Below, one piece after another: positions 7,991 to 16,298 of a stretch of DNA of 31,961 bases (position 1 is the first letter of the stretch; every line of letters starts with the position of its first letter). Source of the stretch: an uncultured Adlercreutzia sp. (GTDB taxonomy: Bacteria; Actinomycetota; Coriobacteriia; Coriobacteriales; Eggerthellaceae). Both the position numbers and the translations under genes were made by a program. The notes beneath the pieces are model-generated. The model was not told where the DNA came from, did not search any database, and was given only the letters and a program-made list of their open reading frames with translations. The DNA lies in assembly GCF_958431955.1 (NCBI RefSeq), contig NZ_CAUASN010000027.1:1-31961 (forward strand), written 5' to 3'.

Positions 7991-8385
7991 TCCATATCCT
8001 CCAAGCGCCCGTGCTTCTCGTAGCGGGTGATGCGGGCAACGCGGTTGTCGTCGTCCACGAACACCACGCGCGGGGCGTTCGCGGGATCGGCGAACTCCTC
8101 GGGCGTCATCTGGGCGTAGGCCATGATGATCACCTTGTGGCCCGGCTCCACGCAGTGGGCGGCCGCGCCGTTCACGCAGATCATGCCGCTTCCCGCCTCG
8201 CCGGCGATCACGTAGGTCTCGAAGCGGTTGCCGTTGTCGATGTCAACCACCTGCACCCGCTCGTACTCCAAGATGCCGGCGGCCTCGGCCAGGGCCACGT
8301 CGATGGTGATAGAGCCCACGTAGTCCAGCTCGGCCTGCACGACGGCGGCGCGGTGGATCTTCCCCTTCAGCACGTTCAGCAGCAT
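7987..8385 (-). CDS. panD: Aspartate 1-decarboxylase proenzyme
   Basis: The 132-residue pyruvoyl enzyme makes beta-alanine from aspartate. The self-cleavage site Gly24-Ser25 is visible in YVGSITID, and processing there would create the pyruvoyl group. Downstream landmarks such as ICVNGAAAHCVEPGHKVIIMAY fit PanD. Length matches the family. It lies four bases after panC and overlaps panE by four bases, so beta-alanine and pantoate production are co-expressed with the condensing enzyme. Confidence 0.96.
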   Translation of the reverse strand: MLLNVLKGKIHRAAVVQAELDYVGSITIDVALAEAAGILEYERVQVVDIDNGNRFETYVIAGEAGSGMICVNGAAAHCVEPGHKVIIMAYAQMTPEEFADPANAPRVVFVDDDNRVARITRYEKHGRLEDME

Positions 8386-8389
8386 GGGG

Positions 8390-9241
8390 CTACTCCCCTT
8401 CCTCGTACAGGAAATTGTCGATGAGGCGCGTGGTGCCGATGTAGACCGCCATGGCCGCGAGCGCCGTCTCGCCGATGCGGTCGGTCGGCTGCATGGTGGC
8501 GCCGTCCACCACCTCCACGTAGTCGATGCGGGCCAGAGGCTCGGCCTCGATGATGCCGCCCATGAGCGCCTTCACGGCCGCCGCATCGCGCTCGCCGGCG
8601 GCCACGGCCTCCTCGCCGGCGCGGATGGCCCGCGACAGCACGAGGGCCGCCTCGCGCTCGTCGGCAGACAGGTAGGCGTTGCGCGAGCTTTTCGCCAGGC
8701 CGTCCTCCTCGCGCACGATGGGGCAGCCCACCACGCGCACGTTCATGTTCAGGTCGGCCACCATGCGCTTGATGATGGCCAGCTGCTGGGCGTCCTTCTG
8801 GCCGAAGAACGCGCGGTCGGGCTGCACGATGTTGAAGAGCTTCGTCACCACGGTGCACACCCCGCGGAAGTGCCCCGGCCGCGACGCGCCGCACAGAGCG
8901 TCGGTGAGCGTCTCCATCACCACGTAGGTGTTGTGGGCCGGCCCGTACATCTCCTCCACCGACGGGTGGAACACCGCATCCACCCCGTGGGCGGCGGCGA
9001 TGGCCGCGTCGCGCTCGATGTCGCGCGGGTAAGCGTCGAAGTCCTCGTCGGGCCCGAACTGGATGGGGTTCACGAACACGGATGCCACCACCTTGTCGCA
9101 GGCGGCGCGGGCGGCGTCCATCAGGCTCTCGTGGCCGGCGTGCAGAGCGCCCATGGTGGGCACGAGCCCCACGGTGAGCCCCGCTGCCTTCCATGCGGCC
9201 ACCTGGGCCTTCATGGCCTCAACGGCCGTAATGATCTCCAC
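8390..9241 (-). CDS. panC: Pantothenate synthetase (pantoate--beta-alanine ligase)
   Basis: A 283-residue cytoplasmic ligase that joins pantoate and beta-alanine using ATP through a pantoyl-adenylate. Motifs: PTMGALHAGH with the HxGH nucleotide site, FVNPIQFGPDEDF, YPRD, GQKDAQQL and SSRNAYL. These are the standard ATP- and pantoate-binding segments. Length is normal. The gene begins 12 bases after the panB stop and ends four bases before panD, in a tight operon. Confidence 0.96.
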   Translation of the reverse strand: MEIITAVEAMKAQVAAWKAAGLTVGLVPTMGALHAGHESLMDAARAACDKVVASVFVNPIQFGPDEDFDAYPRDIERDAAIAAAHGVDAVFHPSVEEMYGPAHNTYVVMETLTDALCGASRPGHFRGVCTVVTKLFNIVQPDRAFFGQKDAQQLAIIKRMVADLNMNVRVVGCPIVREEDGLAKSSRNAYLSADEREAALVLSRAIRAGEEAVAAGERDAAAVKALMGGIIEAEPLARIDYVEVVDGATMQPTDRIGETALAAMAVYIGTTRLIDNFLYEEGE

Positions 9242-9253
9242 GGCGCGCCTCCC

Positions 9254-10078
9254 CTACAGGTTCTCCAGCACGCCCTCGGGCGCCTGGTAGCAGTGCTCGG
9301 CGGCCGGGAAGGAGCCGTCCTTCACGGCGGCGTCGTAGGCGGCATAGGCCTCGCGCATCACGTCGCCCGCCTCGGCGAAGCGGCGCACGAACTTCGGCGT
9401 GAAGTCGTGGAACATGCCGAGCATATCCTGGTTCACGAGCACCTGGCCGTCGCAGCCGGCGCCGGCCCCGATGCCGATGGTGGGGATGGCCAGCTCGGCC
9501 GACACGCGCTCGGCCAGCTCGGCGGGAATGGCCTCCAGCACCACGGCGAAGGCGCCGGCCTCTTCCACGGCATGGGCGTCTTCCAGAAGCTTGCGGGCCG
9601 AATCGGCGGTCTTGCCCTGCACCTTGAAGCCGCCGAAGGCGTTCACCCCCTGGGGCGTGAGGCCGATGTGCGCGCACACGGGAATCTGGGCCGCCACGAT
9701 AGCGCGAATGCGGTCGGCCACCTCCACGCCGCCTTCCAGCTTCACGGCGTTGGCGCGGGCCTCCTTCATGAGGCGGCCGGCGTTCACCACCGCATCGTGC
9801 ACGCTCGCCTGATAGGACATAAAGGGCATATCCACGACGACGAGCGCGTTCTTCGTGCCGCGGGCCACGGCCGCGCCGTGATGGATCATGTCCTCCATGG
9901 TGACCGACACCGTATCTCCCAGGCCCAGCATCACGTTGCCGAGCGAGTCGCCGACGAGGATGGAGTCGATGCCCGCCTCGTCCACCAGGCGCGCCGTGGT
10001 GTAGTCGTAGGCGGTGATCATCGAGATCTTCTCGCCTCTTTGCTTCATGGTTTGGAACGTGGAAACAGTAACGCTCAT
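9254..10078 (-). CDS. panB: 3-methyl-2-oxobutanoate hydroxymethyltransferase
   Basis: The 274-residue enzyme transfers a hydroxymethyl group from 5,10-methylene-THF to 2-oxoisovalerate, the first committed step to pantothenate. It is a TIM-barrel enzyme. Visible landmarks are MITAYDYTTARL, DSILVGDSLGNVMLG (metal ligand Asp), VVDMPFMSY, AHIGLTPQ and the catalytic-region stretch VLEAIPAELAE, followed by IGIGAG. Length is typical. The ATG is preceded by AGGAGG, and this is the first gene of panBCDE with its own promoter. Confidence 0.96.
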   Translation of the reverse strand: MSVTVSTFQTMKQRGEKISMITAYDYTTARLVDEAGIDSILVGDSLGNVMLGLGDTVSVTMEDMIHHGAAVARGTKNALVVVDMPFMSYQASVHDAVVNAGRLMKEARANAVKLEGGVEVADRIRAIVAAQIPVCAHIGLTPQGVNAFGGFKVQGKTADSARKLLEDAHAVEEAGAFAVVLEAIPAELAERVSAELAIPTIGIGAGAGCDGQVLVNQDMLGMFHDFTPKFVRRFAEAGDVMREAYAAYDAAVKDGSFPAAEHCYQAPEGVLENL

Positions 10079-10149
10079 GAGCGCCTCCTTTTGCGATCCT
10101 GCCGCCTTGGGCCCTATCCCAAGTGCAGCGGTATCCTTCTCTGGCGCGT

Positions 10150-10177
10150 ATTATAGCCGCCGCAACAGGCGGCGCAA
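10150..10177 (-). promoter_or_regulatory. Promoter of panBCDE
   Basis: On the minus strand, TTGCGC (10172-10177), a 16-bp spacer and a perfect TATAAT (10150-10155) lie about 70 bp upstream of the panB ATG. The spacer holds a perfect 6-bp inverted repeat (GCCGCC, six bases, GGCGGC; 10156-10173) that could be an operator. The leader holds a second hairpin (CTTGGG/CCCAAG, 10106-10123) between promoter and ribosome-binding site. The -35 hexamer matches three tRNA promoters in this window. Confidence 0.7.
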
Positions 10178-10183
10178 GGGGAA

Positions 10184-10369
10184 ATGGCAAGCGTTTCGAT
10201 CAGATTTGCCGATGCCGCCATGGGTGCCGCCTATGGAGCGCCGCGATCAGGCGCGCGGACAACTGCGACGGCGCGCAGACAGCTGAGGACAGCTGAGCTC
10301 GGGGGCATTCTGAGCAGAAGACGACCGGCCGAGCGGCTAGCGGAAGGCGCTGTGGCGCAGGCACGTCCC
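10184..10369. other. Non-coding gap between rluB end and pan promoter
   Basis: I see no credible gene here. The only distinct structure is a tandem direct repeat of GACAGCTGAG (10278-10297). No hairpin followed by a T-tract was seen for terminating the rluB transcript. Open frames crossing it on the plus strand are antisense shadows. Confidence 0.5.
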
Positions 10370-11197
10370 CTAGGAGGCGAGCTCCTTCAAGGCCGTCACC
10401 TCCGCCTCGGTAAGCCGGCGCGCCTCGCCCCGGGGCACGTCCCCCAGCTTAAGCGGGCCGAACGCCTCGCGGTGCAGGGCGATGACCGGATGTCCCACCG
10501 CCTCCAGCATGCGGCGCACCTGGCGCTTGCGGCCCTCGCGCAGGCGCACTTCCACGAAGCTGCCCGCCGCCTCCAGCGCAGCCCGCGAGCGTCTGCCGCC
10601 ATGGCGCTGGAGATGCCCGCTCGCCCCCTCGCCCGACCCGATGAGACGCTGCGCGCGCCGAGCCTCCGTGCCCGTAAGCACCCGCGCGCCGGCCGGCAGC
10701 GTGGGCCCGTCGTCCAGCACGATGCCCTCGCGCAAGCGGCGCAGGTCGTAGTCGTTGGGGCGGCCCTCCACGAGCGCAAGGTAGGTTTTCTCCACATGGC
10801 GGCGCGGATGCAGAAGCCCGTGGCCCAGCTCGCCGTCGGTGGTGAACAGCAGCAGCCCCGTAGTGTCGGCATCGAGCCTGCCCACGGGGAAGAGCGCCGG
10901 GTACTCGGCCAGTTCGGAGGCCATGAGGCCGGCGGCCGTGGGGCGCCCCTGCGGATCGCTCATGGTGGTCACGTAGCCTGCCGGCTTGTGCAGCATGAAG
11001 GTAGCGGCCTCCTCGGGCAGCGCCACCGGCGTGCCGTCCACGGTCACCGCGTCGGCGTCGGGGTCCACCGTGGTGCCCATCTCAGTCACGACGACGCCGT
11101 TCACGGCCACGCGTCCCGCGGCGATGAGCTCCTCCGAATGCCGCCGCGAAGCCACGCCGGCCCGCGCCAGAAACTTCTGCAGGCGCATGCTACTCAT
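10370..11197 (-). CDS. rluB: RsuA/RluB-family rRNA pseudouridine synthase
   Basis: A 275-residue enzyme with an N-terminal S4 RNA-binding domain (MRLQKFLARAGVASRR) and a pseudouridine synthase domain with the catalytic Asp in GRLDADTTGLL. A central HVEKTYLALV and a C-terminal REGRKRQVRRMLEAVGHPV also fit the family. RluB modifies 23S rRNA helix 80. RsuA and RluE/F are relatives, so the exact target is inferred from similarity and from linkage to scpA-scpB, common in Gram-positives. A basic low-complexity insert lies near residues 186-212. The start overlaps scpB by eight bases; the ATG at 11188 is an equally possible start. Confidence 0.9.
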   Translation of the reverse strand: MSSMRLQKFLARAGVASRRHSEELIAAGRVAVNGVVVTEMGTTVDPDADAVTVDGTPVALPEEAATFMLHKPAGYVTTMSDPQGRPTAAGLMASELAEYPALFPVGRLDADTTGLLLFTTDGELGHGLLHPRRHVEKTYLALVEGRPNDYDLRRLREGIVLDDGPTLPAGARVLTGTEARRAQRLIGSGEGASGHLQRHGGRRSRAALEAAGSFVEVRLREGRKRQVRRMLEAVGHPVIALHREAFGPLKLGDVPRGEARRLTEAEVTALKELAS

Positions 11198-12137
11198 CGT
11201 CGGTCTCGAAGGTGAGCGAGTCGAAGTCGATCTTGTCTACCACACCGAGAGTCGACGCGATGGCCTCGGCGAACATCGCCTCGGCGGACTTCTCGCCCGA
11301 AACCGTCGCCCGCGCGTCCGCTTCCCCAGCAAATCCATCGGACGCGGCTTCCCCGGCCTCTTCCCCGCTCGCCTCCGCGTCCCCCGCCACCTCGGCGCGC
11401 TCGGCGTCAAGGGCCTCGGTCAGCGACGCGGCGGCGGCATCGAGGCCCGCGTACATCTCCTCGTCGAAGAGCATCGCCTCGCCGTCGGCCGCCTCCTCGT
11501 CCTCGCCGAGAAGCGCGCGGGCCATGCCCCGGGCCTGCTCGTCGGAGACGGCCACGTCCTCGCGGGTGGCGCTCAGACGCTCGGTGATGAGCCGGCGCGT
11601 CTCCTCATCGGGGGCGAAATCGGCCAGATCGGGCAGGTCGGCCGGACTGCGCAGGCCGAACTTCTCCAGAAAGCCGCGAGTGGTGCCGTACAGCGTGGGG
11701 TTGCCCGGCGTGTCGGCCGTGCCCACCTCGCGCACGAGCCCCTTCTCCACGAGCGAGTTCAGCGGGCTGTCGGAGTTCACGCCGCGCACGCTGGCCACGC
11801 CGGCGCGGGTAACGGGCTGGGTGTAGGCCACGATGGCGAGCGTCTCCATGGCCGCCGCCGACAGCTTGCGCGTATCCCACGACAGCACGTACTTCTCGAT
11901 GAGCTCGTGGAAGGCCGGATGGGTGAACAGGCGCCAGCCGCCGGCCACCTCGCGCAGCTGGATGCCCGCCCCGTCGCGCTCCAGCTTCTCGCGCAGGGCC
12001 ACGAGAGCGGCTTCCGCCTGGCCCGGCTCGCATTCCAGCATCTCGGCGAGCGCGATGGTGCCCACCGGCTCGTCGGTCACGAACAGCATCGCCTCGATGG
12101 CCGCAGCCAGCTGGCCCTCCTGCAATCCCTGGAACAT
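11190..12137 (-). CDS. scpB: Segregation and condensation protein B
   Basis: ScpB dimers bind the kleisin ScpA and SMC to form bacterial condensin at the nucleoid. The two winged-helix domains cover about residues 1-185 (IEAMLFVTDEPV, LSAAAMETLAIVAYTQPVTR, VRGVNSDSPLNSLVEKGLV, YGTTRGFLEKFGL). The protein has 315 residues, well over the usual 180-200, because of an acidic Ala/Glu/Asp-rich tail (about 190-315) that is probably disordered. Neighbours are scpA upstream and rluB overlapping downstream, the classical order. Confidence 0.94.
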   Translation of the reverse strand: MFQGLQEGQLAAAIEAMLFVTDEPVGTIALAEMLECEPGQAEAALVALREKLERDGAGIQLREVAGGWRLFTHPAFHELIEKYVLSWDTRKLSAAAMETLAIVAYTQPVTRAGVASVRGVNSDSPLNSLVEKGLVREVGTADTPGNPTLYGTTRGFLEKFGLRSPADLPDLADFAPDEETRRLITERLSATREDVAVSDEQARGMARALLGEDEEAADGEAMLFDEEMYAGLDAAAASLTEALDAERAEVAGDAEASGEEAGEAASDGFAGEADARATVSGEKSAEAMFAEAIASTLGVVDKIDFDSLTFETDDE

Positions 12138-12231
12138 CTCGTCTTTTCCCTTCGTCCTATCGCGTCCGCAACCGGGGCGGCGCGGCTGCCGGGAAGCGGC
12201 CCGCGCCCTGCCGCACCGCGGCGAAACGCGG

Positions 12232-13026
12232 CTATTCTTGCTCTCCCACCGACGTCAGCGCGTCGTCGCCTTCCAAGTTCAGCTCGCCGGAGCCCTCGAT
12301 GTAGTCGATGGCGATGTCGCCGAAGGCCTCGTCCTGCACCAGGTTCACCATCACGCGCTTGTACAGCTCGAGGATGGCCAGAAACGTGACGACCAGCACC
12401 TCCTTGGGCGTCTCGGGACCCACCAGCTCCGAGAAGCGCATCTTCTTGCGGTTGCGGATGCGCTGGTGGATGGCGCGCACGTGCACCTCCACGGGAATGG
12501 GCTTCGCGGCGATGTGCTCACTCTCGAGCAGGAACACCTCGCGACGCGCGAGGGCCGCGGCGGCCTGGTAGGCCAGCGCGTCCACGGTGACGCCGGCGAG
12601 GAAGTCGGGCATAAGGCCCAGAAAGCACGCGTCGGGCCCGAAGGGGCGCGTGTGCATCCGCCCCTCGGCGACGAAGCGGTTGTGCAGCACGGCGGCGGCG
12701 TTCTTGAACTTCTTGTACTCCATGAGCCGCTCGACCAGGATGTCGCGGGCCTCGGAGGGCGCGAGCTCCGCGAACTCCTCGTCCAGCTCGTCGCGCTCGC
12801 GGGGGATGAGGCTTTGGGCCTTGATCTCCAGCAGCGTGGACGCCACGAGCAGAAAATCGCTCGCCACATCCAGATCGAGGTTGTCCATGCGGGACACCTC
12901 TTCCAAATACTGGTCGGCGATCTCGGTGATGGAGATGGCCCCGATGTCCACCTTCTGGCGGCTGACCAGGTACAGAAGCAGGTCGAAGGGACCCTCGAAG
13001 CTGTCGATGCGAACTTTGTAGGACAT
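12232..13026 (-). CDS. scpA: Segregation and condensation protein A (kleisin)
   Basis: A 264-residue kleisin that bridges SMC heads and ScpB. The N-terminus (FEGPFDLLLYLVSRQKVDI) and the following helices (FLLVASTLLEIKAQSLIP) are the signature of ScpA, and the C-terminal winged helix (VTFLAILELYKR) follows. It lies 15 bp after the M50 protease gene and 94 bp before scpB. The gap to scpB is very GC-rich with small inverted repeats but no clear promoter. Confidence 0.95.
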   Translation of the reverse strand: MSYKVRIDSFEGPFDLLLYLVSRQKVDIGAISITEIADQYLEEVSRMDNLDLDVASDFLLVASTLLEIKAQSLIPRERDELDEEFAELAPSEARDILVERLMEYKKFKNAAAVLHNRFVAEGRMHTRPFGPDACFLGLMPDFLAGVTVDALAYQAAAALARREVFLLESEHIAAKPIPVEVHVRAIHQRIRNRKKMRFSELVGPETPKEVLVVTFLAILELYKRVMVNLVQDEAFGDIAIDYIEGSGELNLEGDDALTSVGEQE

Positions 13027-13041
13027 GACCGGTCGCGTGCC

Positions 13042-13722
13042 TTAGGAGAAGAACGGCGGGAACATGAGGTCGAACAGGTTGCCGGCCGTCACGCCCAGAT
13101 ACCACGAGAACGGGTTGAAGTTGAACACGTAGGGCAGCACCACGACCGCGATCATGAAGATCGGGAAGGCATACTGCTGGATTTGGTAGTACTTCGGCAG
13201 GTACTTCGCCGGCAAAAGGATGGCGAAGATGGACGAGCCGTCCAGCGGCGGGATGGGCAGCAGGTTGAAGAACATGAGGTACAGGTTGATGAGCGCGAAC
13301 GTGGGCAAGAACATCACGTAGAAGTACGCGAACAGCTCGCTGTTGGCGAAGGCGGGGTTGGCCACGAGCCCCGAGCAGCCCCAGGCGACGGCCGCGGCCA
13401 CGCCGGCCATGGCGAGGTTCGCGCAGGGGCCGGCCAAACCCACGATGACATCGTCGCGGCGCGGGTCCTTGAAGTAGCGCGGGTTGTAGGGCACCGGTTT
13501 CGCGTAGCCGAACACGGGCCAGCCCATGAACATGAGCATGGCCGGAAGGATGACCGTGCCGAAGGGATCGATGTGCTTAAGCGGGTTCAGCGACAGGCGG
13601 CCCGACGCCTTGGCCGTGGGATCGCCCAGCTTGTAGGCGGCGAAGCCGTGGGCCACCTCGTGCAGCACGAGGGCGGGGATGAAGCTCAGCACCGAGCAGA
13701 TGATGTATGCGATGTTAACCAT
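13042..13722 (-). CDS. Site-2-protease-type membrane metallopeptidase (M50 family)
   Basis: The start chosen is the ATG at 13722, giving 226 residues that begin directly with a membrane segment (MVNIAYIICSVLSF). The longer frame to 13824 adds an unconserved basic leader. The HExxH zinc motif is in LHEVAHGFAAY (about residues 17-27), and the second S2P motif is NLLPIPPLDGS. Four to six membrane segments are visible. These short M50 proteins, common upstream of scpA in Gram-positives, have no established substrate; proteolysis within the membrane is the expected activity. Confidence 0.9.
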   Translation of the reverse strand: MVNIAYIICSVLSFIPALVLHEVAHGFAAYKLGDPTAKASGRLSLNPLKHIDPFGTVILPAMLMFMGWPVFGYAKPVPYNPRYFKDPRRDDVIVGLAGPCANLAMAGVAAAVAWGCSGLVANPAFANSELFAYFYVMFLPTFALINLYLMFFNLLPIPPLDGSSIFAILLPAKYLPKYYQIQQYAFPIFMIAVVVLPYVFNFNPFSWYLGVTAGNLFDLMFPPFFS

Positions 13723-13833
13723 AGTCCCCGTAGTGTAGCGCACGGGGCCCAACCCGCCTGCCGGGCCGCGCGCGAACCCACAGAAACCGCCGACGAGCGA
13801 GCACCGCCGAACACGGCGAGGCACGATCTCACG

Positions 13834-15648
13834 CTAGTCGAGGGTCAGCTGCTGGATGTACACGTCGTTGCGCAGCTCCTTGGCGTGGGCCGCGTCGATG
13901 GTGCCCGCCTCGCGCATCTGCTTGATGAGCTGCAGCTCGCGGGCGAGGGCCTGGGACTGCACGTCTTCCACGGCCTCGTAGGTGGCGCGCAGGGCCTGGA
14001 AGTAGCCCGTGAGGCCGCCCGCGGAATCAGCGTCGGACGACTCCGGTTCCGCCGGGTTCTCCCCCGTCTCGTCTTCCTCGGTCTCGCCGTCCCACTGGGC
14101 GGCGGCCCGGCCGATGGCGTCCATATGGTCGTAAAGTTCCCGCACCCGCGCGATCTCAGCCCGGGCCGCCTCGGCCGTGGCAGGCGAGGCGCCGGACACG
14201 AGATCTTCCAGTATCTCGGCGTAGCGGTGCATGACGATGACGGTGGCCGGCTCGTCGATGGCCGCGGCGGCCCGCGCCTCGCCGCCCGCGCGCACCGCGC
14301 CGGTGAAGGGGGCGTCGGCCTGAACCGAGGCGATCACCTTCAAAACGAGGCCGATCTCGGCATCCACCCGGTCACGCGAGCGCGCCGCCGAGCGCTTCGA
14401 GGGAACGAGGGCGGGCACGGCGAAGTCGGCCAGCACGAGGGTGAGCACGATCATGCCCGAGGCCACCGAGACGAGCATCGAGCGGTCGTCGGCGGAAAGC
14501 GCCCCGGCGGCCGTGAGCGTCAGCATGAGCGAGAGGGTGATGCCGCCCTTGGCGCCCGCGAAGGCCATGGCGAGCGTGCCGCACAGAGCCCGTGGCGTGA
14601 GGCAGGACGCCGCACCGCGCCCGGACTTCGCCGCCGCCAGGGCGTCCATGGCGAGTATCCACGCGAAGCGCACGGCTTCCAGAACCAGGGTGAGAACCAC
14701 CACGACGCCGAGCAGAGCCGCCGGGTCGCCCAGGCTCCCCTCGGCCGCCGGGGCGAGCAGGCGCGGCAGCTGCATGCCGAGAATGACGAAGATGATGCCG
14801 TTGAGCACGAACTCCAAGGTCTGCCACACGCTGGCCGCCTGCAGCTTCGTGCGCGCCGTGGCCACCGTGTGGCGCTGGGGCAGAAGCGACATGATGAGCC
14901 CCGCGGCCACCACGGCGATGACCGCTCCGATGTGCAGCGATTTCGCCGCCAGATAGATGACGAAGGGCAAAAGCAGCTCCAGCATCACGTGGAGCGTGGG
15001 GGTGTCGAGCCCGGTGCGGCGGATGAGCTCGAGGAGGCCCCAGGCGAGCACGCCCATGACGAGGCCGCCCGCAAAGCCGCCGAACAGATCGAGCGCGAAC
15101 TCCTCGCCCGCGTGCACGAGCGAGAACGCGCCGGTGGCCAGAAGCGTCACGCAGCACTGGAAGATCACCGTGCCCGTCACGTCGTTGAACAGCGCCTCGC
15201 CCTTGAGCAGCGCCTCGTGGCGGCCTCCGAAACGGCGGTCGTGGGTGAGCGCTGTCACCGCCACGGCGTCGGTGGATCCCATGGCGGCACCGAGCGCGCA
15301 AGCCGCAGCAAGCGGAATCGCCGGCACGAGGGCGTGCAGCGTCGCGCCGCAGGCGATGACGATGGCGACGACGAGCCCCACCGACAGCGACGCGATACCC
15401 CAGCGGTTCTTCCACAGCTGGCCCGAATCCACATGCCGCGTCTCGTTGAAGTGTAGCGGTGCAATGAACAGGATGAGCAGAAGCTCTGGGTCGATTCCCC
15501 ACTCCAGCGGCGTGGCCACTGCCGCCGCGATGACGGCGCCCAAGGCCACCTGCACGAGCGGCAGCGACACCCGCGGCAGGAACTTGTCCAGGATGCTGGA
15601 GGCGATAACCGCCGCCAGCAGAAACAGAATCAGCTCGAAGGTCTGCAT
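13834..15648 (-). CDS. CPA1-family Na+/H+ antiporter
   Basis: The 604-residue membrane protein has about twelve N-terminal membrane segments. CPA1 motifs include GSTDAVAV (D127) and the paired ion-binding FND (N155-D156). A cytoplasmic helical tail of about 170 residues follows. It exchanges sodium or potassium for protons across the cell membrane for pH and ion balance. The start abuts the trmL stop with no gap, so the two are co-transcribed. It is a paralogue of the antiporter at 20546-22588: both put TDAVAV and the ND pair at identical residue numbers. The exact cation is not predictable. Confidence 0.92.
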   Translation of the reverse strand: MQTFELILFLLAAVIASSILDKFLPRVSLPLVQVALGAVIAAAVATPLEWGIDPELLLILFIAPLHFNETRHVDSGQLWKNRWGIASLSVGLVVAIVIACGATLHALVPAIPLAAACALGAAMGSTDAVAVTALTHDRRFGGRHEALLKGEALFNDVTGTVIFQCCVTLLATGAFSLVHAGEEFALDLFGGFAGGLVMGVLAWGLLELIRRTGLDTPTLHVMLELLLPFVIYLAAKSLHIGAVIAVVAAGLIMSLLPQRHTVATARTKLQAASVWQTLEFVLNGIIFVILGMQLPRLLAPAAEGSLGDPAALLGVVVVLTLVLEAVRFAWILAMDALAAAKSGRGAASCLTPRALCGTLAMAFAGAKGGITLSLMLTLTAAGALSADDRSMLVSVASGMIVLTLVLADFAVPALVPSKRSAARSRDRVDAEIGLVLKVIASVQADAPFTGAVRAGGEARAAAAIDEPATVIVMHRYAEILEDLVSGASPATAEAARAEIARVRELYDHMDAIGRAAAQWDGETEEDETGENPAEPESSDADSAGGLTGYFQALRATYEAVEDVQSQALARELQLIKQMREAGTIDAAHAKELRNDVYIQQLTLD

Positions 15649-16110
15649 TTACCTCAACTCCGGAAATCCCTGCTGCCGCAGGGCCTCGTAGGCGGCGATG
15701 GCCACAGCGTTCGACACGTTGAGCGAGTCGAGCCCGGCGCGCATGGGAATGCGCACGCACCGATCGGCGAAGCGCTCGATAAGGGCAACGTCCAGCCCGC
15801 GGCTCTCGCGCCCGAACAGCAGAAAGGCATCGGGCCCGTAGGCTGCCTCCGCATAGGTACGCGACGCGGCCCCGGTGAACAGGTGCAGCTCGTCTTCGCC
15901 ATGGGCTTCCAGAAACGCCTCCAGGTAGGGCCACCGCACAATATCAACGTCGTTCCAGTAATTGCACCCGGCCCGCTTCAGGTTCTTCTCCGTAGGGCGG
16001 AATCCCATAGGCTCGATAAGATGCAAGCGGATCCCCGTGCACGCGCACGTCCGCGCGATATTCCCCGCATTCTGCGGAATCTCAGGTTCAACCAATACGA
16101 TGTTCAGCAT
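15649..16110 (-). CDS. trmL: tRNA (cytidine/uridine-34 2'-O)-methyltransferase TrmL
   Basis: This 153-residue SPOUT methyltransferase uses S-adenosylmethionine to methylate the ribose of wobble base 34 in certain leucine tRNAs. Motif 1 is LVEPEIPQNAGNIART, motif 2 is LLFGRESRGL, and the knot-forming motif 3 is IPMRAGLDSLNVSNAVAI. Length and order match TrmL (YibK/CspR). It is the gene after the ABC-F ATPase, separated by a 188-bp gap with a long nested inverted repeat, and is directly followed by the antiporter gene. Confidence 0.95.
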   Translation of the reverse strand: MLNIVLVEPEIPQNAGNIARTCACTGIRLHLIEPMGFRPTEKNLKRAGCNYWNDVDIVRWPYLEAFLEAHGEDELHLFTGAASRTYAEAAYGPDAFLLFGRESRGLDVALIERFADRCVRIPMRAGLDSLNVSNAVAIAAYEALRQQGFPELR

Positions 16111-16140
16111 ACGTATCCTTCAATCGAGCCAACGTGTAGA

Positions 16141-16250
16141 GGAGGCGCCGGATGCCTTGACCGAGCGAGTTCCGCAGCGACTGAAACAGCCCAGTGGGCT
16201 GTTTCACCAAGCGAGGACTGTCTGAGCGAATCAAGGCATTCGGCGTCTCC
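16141..16250. repeat. 110-bp nested inverted-repeat element upstream of trmL
   Basis: The outer arms are 16141-16160 and 16231-16250: 20 bp, 18 matching, and both mismatches become G-U pairs in one transcript orientation. Inside lies a perfect 11-bp hairpin (TGAAACAGCCC, loop AGT, GGGCTGTTTCA; 16182-16206). The segments between arms and inner hairpin do not pair. It fills most of the gap between the ABC-F gene and trmL and has no T-tract. It resembles a BIME/REP-like or MITE-like mobile intergenic element, or a structured leader RNA for trmL. No protein gene is supported here. Confidence 0.7.
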
Positions 16251-16298
16251 GACAGGCGAAGAGTCGCTACCCCTGTCCCGACCCCCAGGAGCCGCAAC

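Noticed and set aside
10184..10369. A plus-strand gene beginning at 10184
   Set aside because: No ribosome-binding site; the frame runs antisense through rluB and has no recognisable domain.
11833..15456. A very long open frame on the plus strand (over 1200 codons) opposite scpB, scpA, the M50 protease and the antiporter
   Set aside because: It is antisense to four clearly recognisable genes. Its composition is His/Gly/Arg/Glu-rich, as expected from reverse reading of GC-rich codons; no domain or ribosome-binding site supports it.
16088..16297. A 69-codon minus-strand open frame covering the nested inverted repeat
   Set aside because: Its sequence is dictated by the palindromic DNA and it has no ribosome-binding site; it is probably not translated.
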